Assembly (NCBI RefSeq): GCF_000003605.2
Contig: NW_003144297.1
Location: 22,678-47,439 of the forward strand
DNA: 24,762 nt
Source of the DNA: Saccoglossus kowalevskii
Taxonomy: Eukaryota > Hemichordata > Enteropneusta > Harrimaniidae
Direction: 5' to 3'
This document shows, piece by piece, positions 20,373 to 24,762 of this stretch (the stretch's first letter is position 1; each line of letters begins with the position of its first letter). The translations under genes were made by a program, and so were the position numbers. The notes under the pieces are model-generated. The model was given only the letters and a program-made list of their open reading frames with translations. It did no database searches and was not told where the DNA came from.

Positions 20373-23300
20373 GTAATATCAGAAATTGTATGGACGTCAA
20401 TATTGAGTTGGGTGCAAAGAGGATAGCGACGCTGATCGCTGTTTTGTCTTGATTTATTTCTATGTGTCTAAAAGGTCGGTCACTGATACGACTTGATAAC
20501 TGTTTCTAATGGTAGCTGGTTTATATCATTCAACACATTCCCATAATCTGTCATCATTTGAGTTTATACAAAGTACTGGATGAAACTTGAATCAGTGATT
20601 AGAACTGAATCTGACAGTTTGGTATGTGTAGTCTTTCGATATAGCAGACGATTAATCAAATGTATACATACATGTATGAGTTGGATGGTAAGTTTTGAGC
20701 TTTTAAACTCCCCTGTAATTGGCTAAAATTGTTAAAGGTGAATGAAGCTGGTGCTCACCATGAGACACGCAGTCAGTCTTGAGAAGAGTTAGTCTTGAGT
20801 CAGTCTTGGGAGAGTCTTGGGGAATTCTCCCGAGGCATTCTGTCTTGGAGAGTTCTCGACGGGCGACTGAGACCAGAAGTGGACACGTATTCTAGATTTG
20901 TGAGTGTCTTTGTTCAGTCGAAAGGTGGCGAACTCCCCGATCCCTGGCGGTTGGTTTAATAAGACGATATATAACCCATCATATAGTTCCAAGGGAAAAC
21001 ACTGCTTTACCCCGCAATACAATTCTTCAGGCTGGTTTGTCACGTGACGGCGAGTGTATTTCCCTCGATGGATGGAAGTTATGTGGATGATACTGCTTCA
21101 AAAACTAGGAAGTTACTTGTCTGTAATCTACGAGCTATTAGTAAATACATACAAAGACGTGTTATACAATTACCCCGTGTATATAGGGGAGGAATGTGTT
21201 AACTTCATATTGGATTTTGCAAGGGATTTCGAGATAGGACAATGAACTTTAGTGGGTGTTTGAGGGGGGGTACTCATATTTTGTTCCATACATCCCTGTG
21301 CTAACATCAACTGTAAACATCTCCTGTTTTCAAGCAACGAAATTGTATGGTTGTATTGTTGGACTTTCCAATAATTTCACTGGGAAGATTGTATGGAATA
21401 TTTTCTATTACAAATTTTAGTGTTTTTAACTGTTTAACAGGAGGAACCACAGTGTTAGGTAGATCTGATTTCTACTCATTCATTCATTCTAATTTATATT
21501 TTATTATTTTGAATGTCAAAGTTAAAAAAACAAAACATGCATCTATCTATCGGTCACTCTTACCCATCTCTATGATCCCTACAGTTAGCAATCTTCCTAG
21601 TGAAATGTTAGCACATGGCTGTATGGAAAAGATACCCCCAAACGCTCTAGATAATTATTTTCTTTAATCCCACAATCCTTTGCACAATCCAACGCCGAGT
21701 TAAGCTCTCATCTCGTATGTTTGCATATCGGCTGTTACCCGTTCACACACAGGAATGCCAACTGTTAGCACGGACTATGGAACACCGAAACTTGTTAAGA
21801 ATATACAAATGCCAGTCATTTTAAATATGATTACTCAGTCCAGTGTCCAGGCAGGTATACATGCAAGTTCCATGGTTATACAATAATAACAATACAAATT
21901 TAGAATTTGTAGAATAACTGAAAGTAATACAAAGTACATCGCCATTCATACCGAAAAGAATAGTTATGAATATAATATTAACTCTTTCAAATGGACATGT
22001 AATGTAACGGTGTTCGTTAGCCAGGGCTAAAGGTTTCAACCGAGTTTCAAAAACGGGCCGATTTAGCTCTCAGCATTTAGCTCGTACTCGTACTACACGC
22101 TTTTTAGCAACGGCTTACGTATTTGACCCCTTAGCCCGTGGTAAGTTACTGTGCATAAACTCAATCGATCAGATATAAGATATGCGTGTAACTAAAACAT
22201 TCGGGTGGCAAATTGTGACAATTTGTGTTTGAATTATACACAAAATTTTGAAAAACAAATATCCACAAACATGATTGGAAATGACTCGTATGAATAAATT
22301 AGATAACGTTTACTTATTCGCATATTTACGAGACATTTCTGGCTCCGTAATAGAATAGAATATAATAGAATTATAGAATAGTATAGAATACCCGTAAAGA
22401 AAGTTTGATAATTTGCTAAAAAAGAACTTATTGATAAAATTATACAGTCACTATGAATTTCATAATGAATTACCATGGTTACTCTGAAAGAAACTTTTTT
22501 CGTTTGTCTTAGGCAACATGAATGTAGTTATAGGCGTTTCGACAGCTATTCCATTAGAAAGTTATAGTTATGTGTTTATTATAGGATACAGATAATTGTT
22601 ATCATATAATATGTGTTTGGGATTCTATTCCGCAATTTGTAACCTTTTTTTGAATAGCTTGGTGTAAAAATATGCAAAACAATTAATTGTTTATATAGAA
22701 ATTAGTTGTATAATATACAAATTAATTGGGTTAATTATTTCAAAAGTTCTTTTCAACAAAATATTTGTATCTGTTAACTAATTAAATTGCATTGATTGAT
22801 TATTACAAACAAATATTGAACAATAATTTAGTACTTCTATGCAAACATTCCGTAAACGACGGTGTTTACGATGAAGATTATGATGATTATTGCGTGTAAA
22901 TTGTGTCGTGTGTACTTTCATTCTACGATTGAATTATACTATATAGACAGGTGGCATATTGGTTAAAGTAACAACAACATAAACGACGACCGAATGATGC
23001 TTTTTAGTTGTCCTAAATAAACATGAAGGTATGTTGACATTGTTACGTTACGAAAAGTGTGGAGAGCGTACTGCAACGTTATTTGCAGCTGCCTCCATTC
23101 ATTCCATATGTGCGTGTTATGATAACTGATTAAACTCAAGTTACAGGACCAGAGAATTTCATACTGCATAACGATCTTGCCGACTTCCTCCAGAGACATA
23201 ATCTGAGTTACCAAATAAAATCATAGAAATGTTGCAAAATTTTACAGAAAATACAGTTCAATTTGTGTTAATGGTGTGTGGTCATATTTTCATTTTCACA

Positions 23301-24431
23301 TTACATGCGCGTTGTTTTATAACAAAAATAATATTTTACATCACACATTTCTTATTCCTATATCGCATTGCTTAAAACAATAATGATAATTAAGCATTAC
23401 TCACTGGATTTTGATAATATTTTAACTTCAGATTTTAAGAGAAAAGCTCGGACAAGGTAATGCTAATATTGGGAACTAATTTTGTCCTGTTAATATGGGT
23501 TATTGTTGGTTCCGTGTTCTCGTCATCTTTGCCAGAAGAACTCTGGTTAATAGGTAAATATAGTTTTAAAATACCACACTTCTTGATTTTGAAAGTAGTA
23601 AAAATAAGCAAACCATTTAACGGATAGAAAAGTGACAAATGAATGAAATGGACGTAGTGCATATTTGCAGATTCGAGAATTGAGTGAGAATGGGATTGCA
23701 AAAAGGTAAATTTATTTCTAGAAAACAGGTTTCTTTGAAAATAATGATTTTTCATTTGTTCCACTATTTCAATATGTGGCATTCAAGGCAACAATGCGTT
23801 GGGCATTTTCATTTATGTCAATGAAGAAACGGTTCGTAAATGGTATTATTAGTTTTTGTTCATTACTCATCTGTTTTGCACAATTTATTGAGCATTGTAT
23901 CTACAGTTGAATTTCAGTAAACACACTTATTCAGCTGCACATACGTTGAAGACACTTCTTCATGCGATTGATATTTTTCACAACAACTATATTATGTTTA
24001 ATGTTGTACAAACTAGCCTTATTAATGTTTATATTTAGGGATATATACTTGATTATGTGATACGTTTATCGTATATTATGATTACTGTACAGTAGTGCAA
24101 AGTGCTTGATCGCATCATTTGATATATTTTTCTCATTAACACTTGCCAAAATGATAATATTAATGATTGTTTTACTATGTTATCAGTATAAATACATTTT
24201 AAAACGTGTACCAGGTACAAGCACTTGTCAATATCCAGACTGTTTTGCGTGAAAAAACATTTTCAATAATATTTCTAGTGGAAACACGAGATGCGTGTCT
24301 AATAAACACTTTTCAATACGTGTTTCTATTGGTAACACTTTACATAATGTGAAAAACATCCCTGAAATGTTGCAATAAAAACACTGGCTGTAAGTGCGCA
24401 CATCATTGTCACATGCTATGGCCATGTGAGT
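20373..24431. other. No gene seen; short repeats only
   Basis: Mostly AT-rich. A GC-richer patch at about 20770-21050 holds four copies of AGTCTTGRG at 20775, 20791, 20802 and 20813, and near 22356-22391 there are ATAGAAT-type short repeats. Small open frames (21054-21245, 21347-21667 and several on the - strand) show no recognisable motifs or splice context. Confidence 0.5.
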
Positions 24432-24444
24432 GGGGGGGGGGGGG
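24432..24444 (+). repeat. G13 homopolymer
   Basis: Thirteen consecutive G bases, striking in an AT-rich setting. The exact length is prone to sequencing error. Confidence 0.9.
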
Positions 24445-24561
24445 AACAAGTGTAGCTCGACAAGCCCCCAGTCAATCAAGTGATGCACACAATCGACAAA
24501 AAACAACCAGAGTTGCGTATAGGCGAAAATAGAACGTACTAATTTATTGAAGTTCTCAATA

Positions 24562-24563
<2 letters not shown>

Positions 24564-24657
<94 letters not shown>
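24564..24657. repeat. (AT)n microsatellite, about 47 units
   Basis: An uninterrupted AT dinucleotide run of about 94 bases. It is fully self-complementary and likely polymorphic; assembly of its length may be approximate. Confidence 0.97.
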
Positions 24658-24659
<2 letters not shown>

Positions 24660-24762
24660 GTTAATTTGTTAAAAAAAATTCCTCTCATTAATAAATATCG
24701 CCCTCACTCAACAATACTTAAAATGAGTGGTGGTCAAAAGTTTGATGAGTCAGGTGCATCTA

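Noticed and set aside
23432-23456. A 25-base microexon between CAG and GTAATG
   Set aside because: Too short and isolated; acceptor pyrimidine tract weak and no neighbouring exons found.
1-24762. CRISPR array, bacterial operon or tRNA/rRNA genes
   Set aside because: No spaced direct repeats, ribosome binding sites or cloverleaf-forming segments were seen; splicing and retroelements show animal nuclear DNA.

Overview
The window is animal nuclear DNA. It is AT-rich, genes are split by GT-AG introns, retrotransposon remnants are abundant, and there is one 50-base assembly gap. Gene structure and repeat content fit a marine invertebrate (lophotrochozoan or early deuterostome), but the species cannot be fixed from the sequence alone.

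One host gene is clear. A peroxisomal carnitine O-octanoyltransferase (CROT) gene runs on the + strand from the left edge to 14027. Fourteen exons can be read, and every splice phase joins without a stop to give 571 residues ending in the peroxisomal targeting tripeptide AKL. The first ~40 residues must lie upstream of the window. The catalytic histidine, the TET carnitine motif and the STS motif are all present.

Two CROT introns are swollen by decayed retrotransposons in the same orientation as the gene. The 5.2-kb intron (2384-7566) holds a DIRS1-like tyrosine-recombinase retrotransposon (2399-6961). It has inverted terminal repeats, an internal complementary region, and broken gag, RT, RNase H and recombinase segments. 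The 2.7-kb intron (8979-11724) holds a degenerate Ty3/gypsy element in which the integrase C-terminus lies upstream of RT and RNase H, as in the Gmr1 group. A small TA-flanked palindromic element sits between its integrase and RT.

Downstream of CROT the DNA is mostly non-coding. It contains a good match to the CTCF motif near 15453, a perfect 13-bp hairpin near 16175, and a 5'-truncated non-LTR retrotransposon on the - strand (about 17041-18880) with a structured 3' UTR. From 18880 to the end I find only weak coding candidates, short repeats, a G13 run and a long (AT)n microsatellite. I see no operon-like or defence-like system. The main interest is the architecture of the retroelements.
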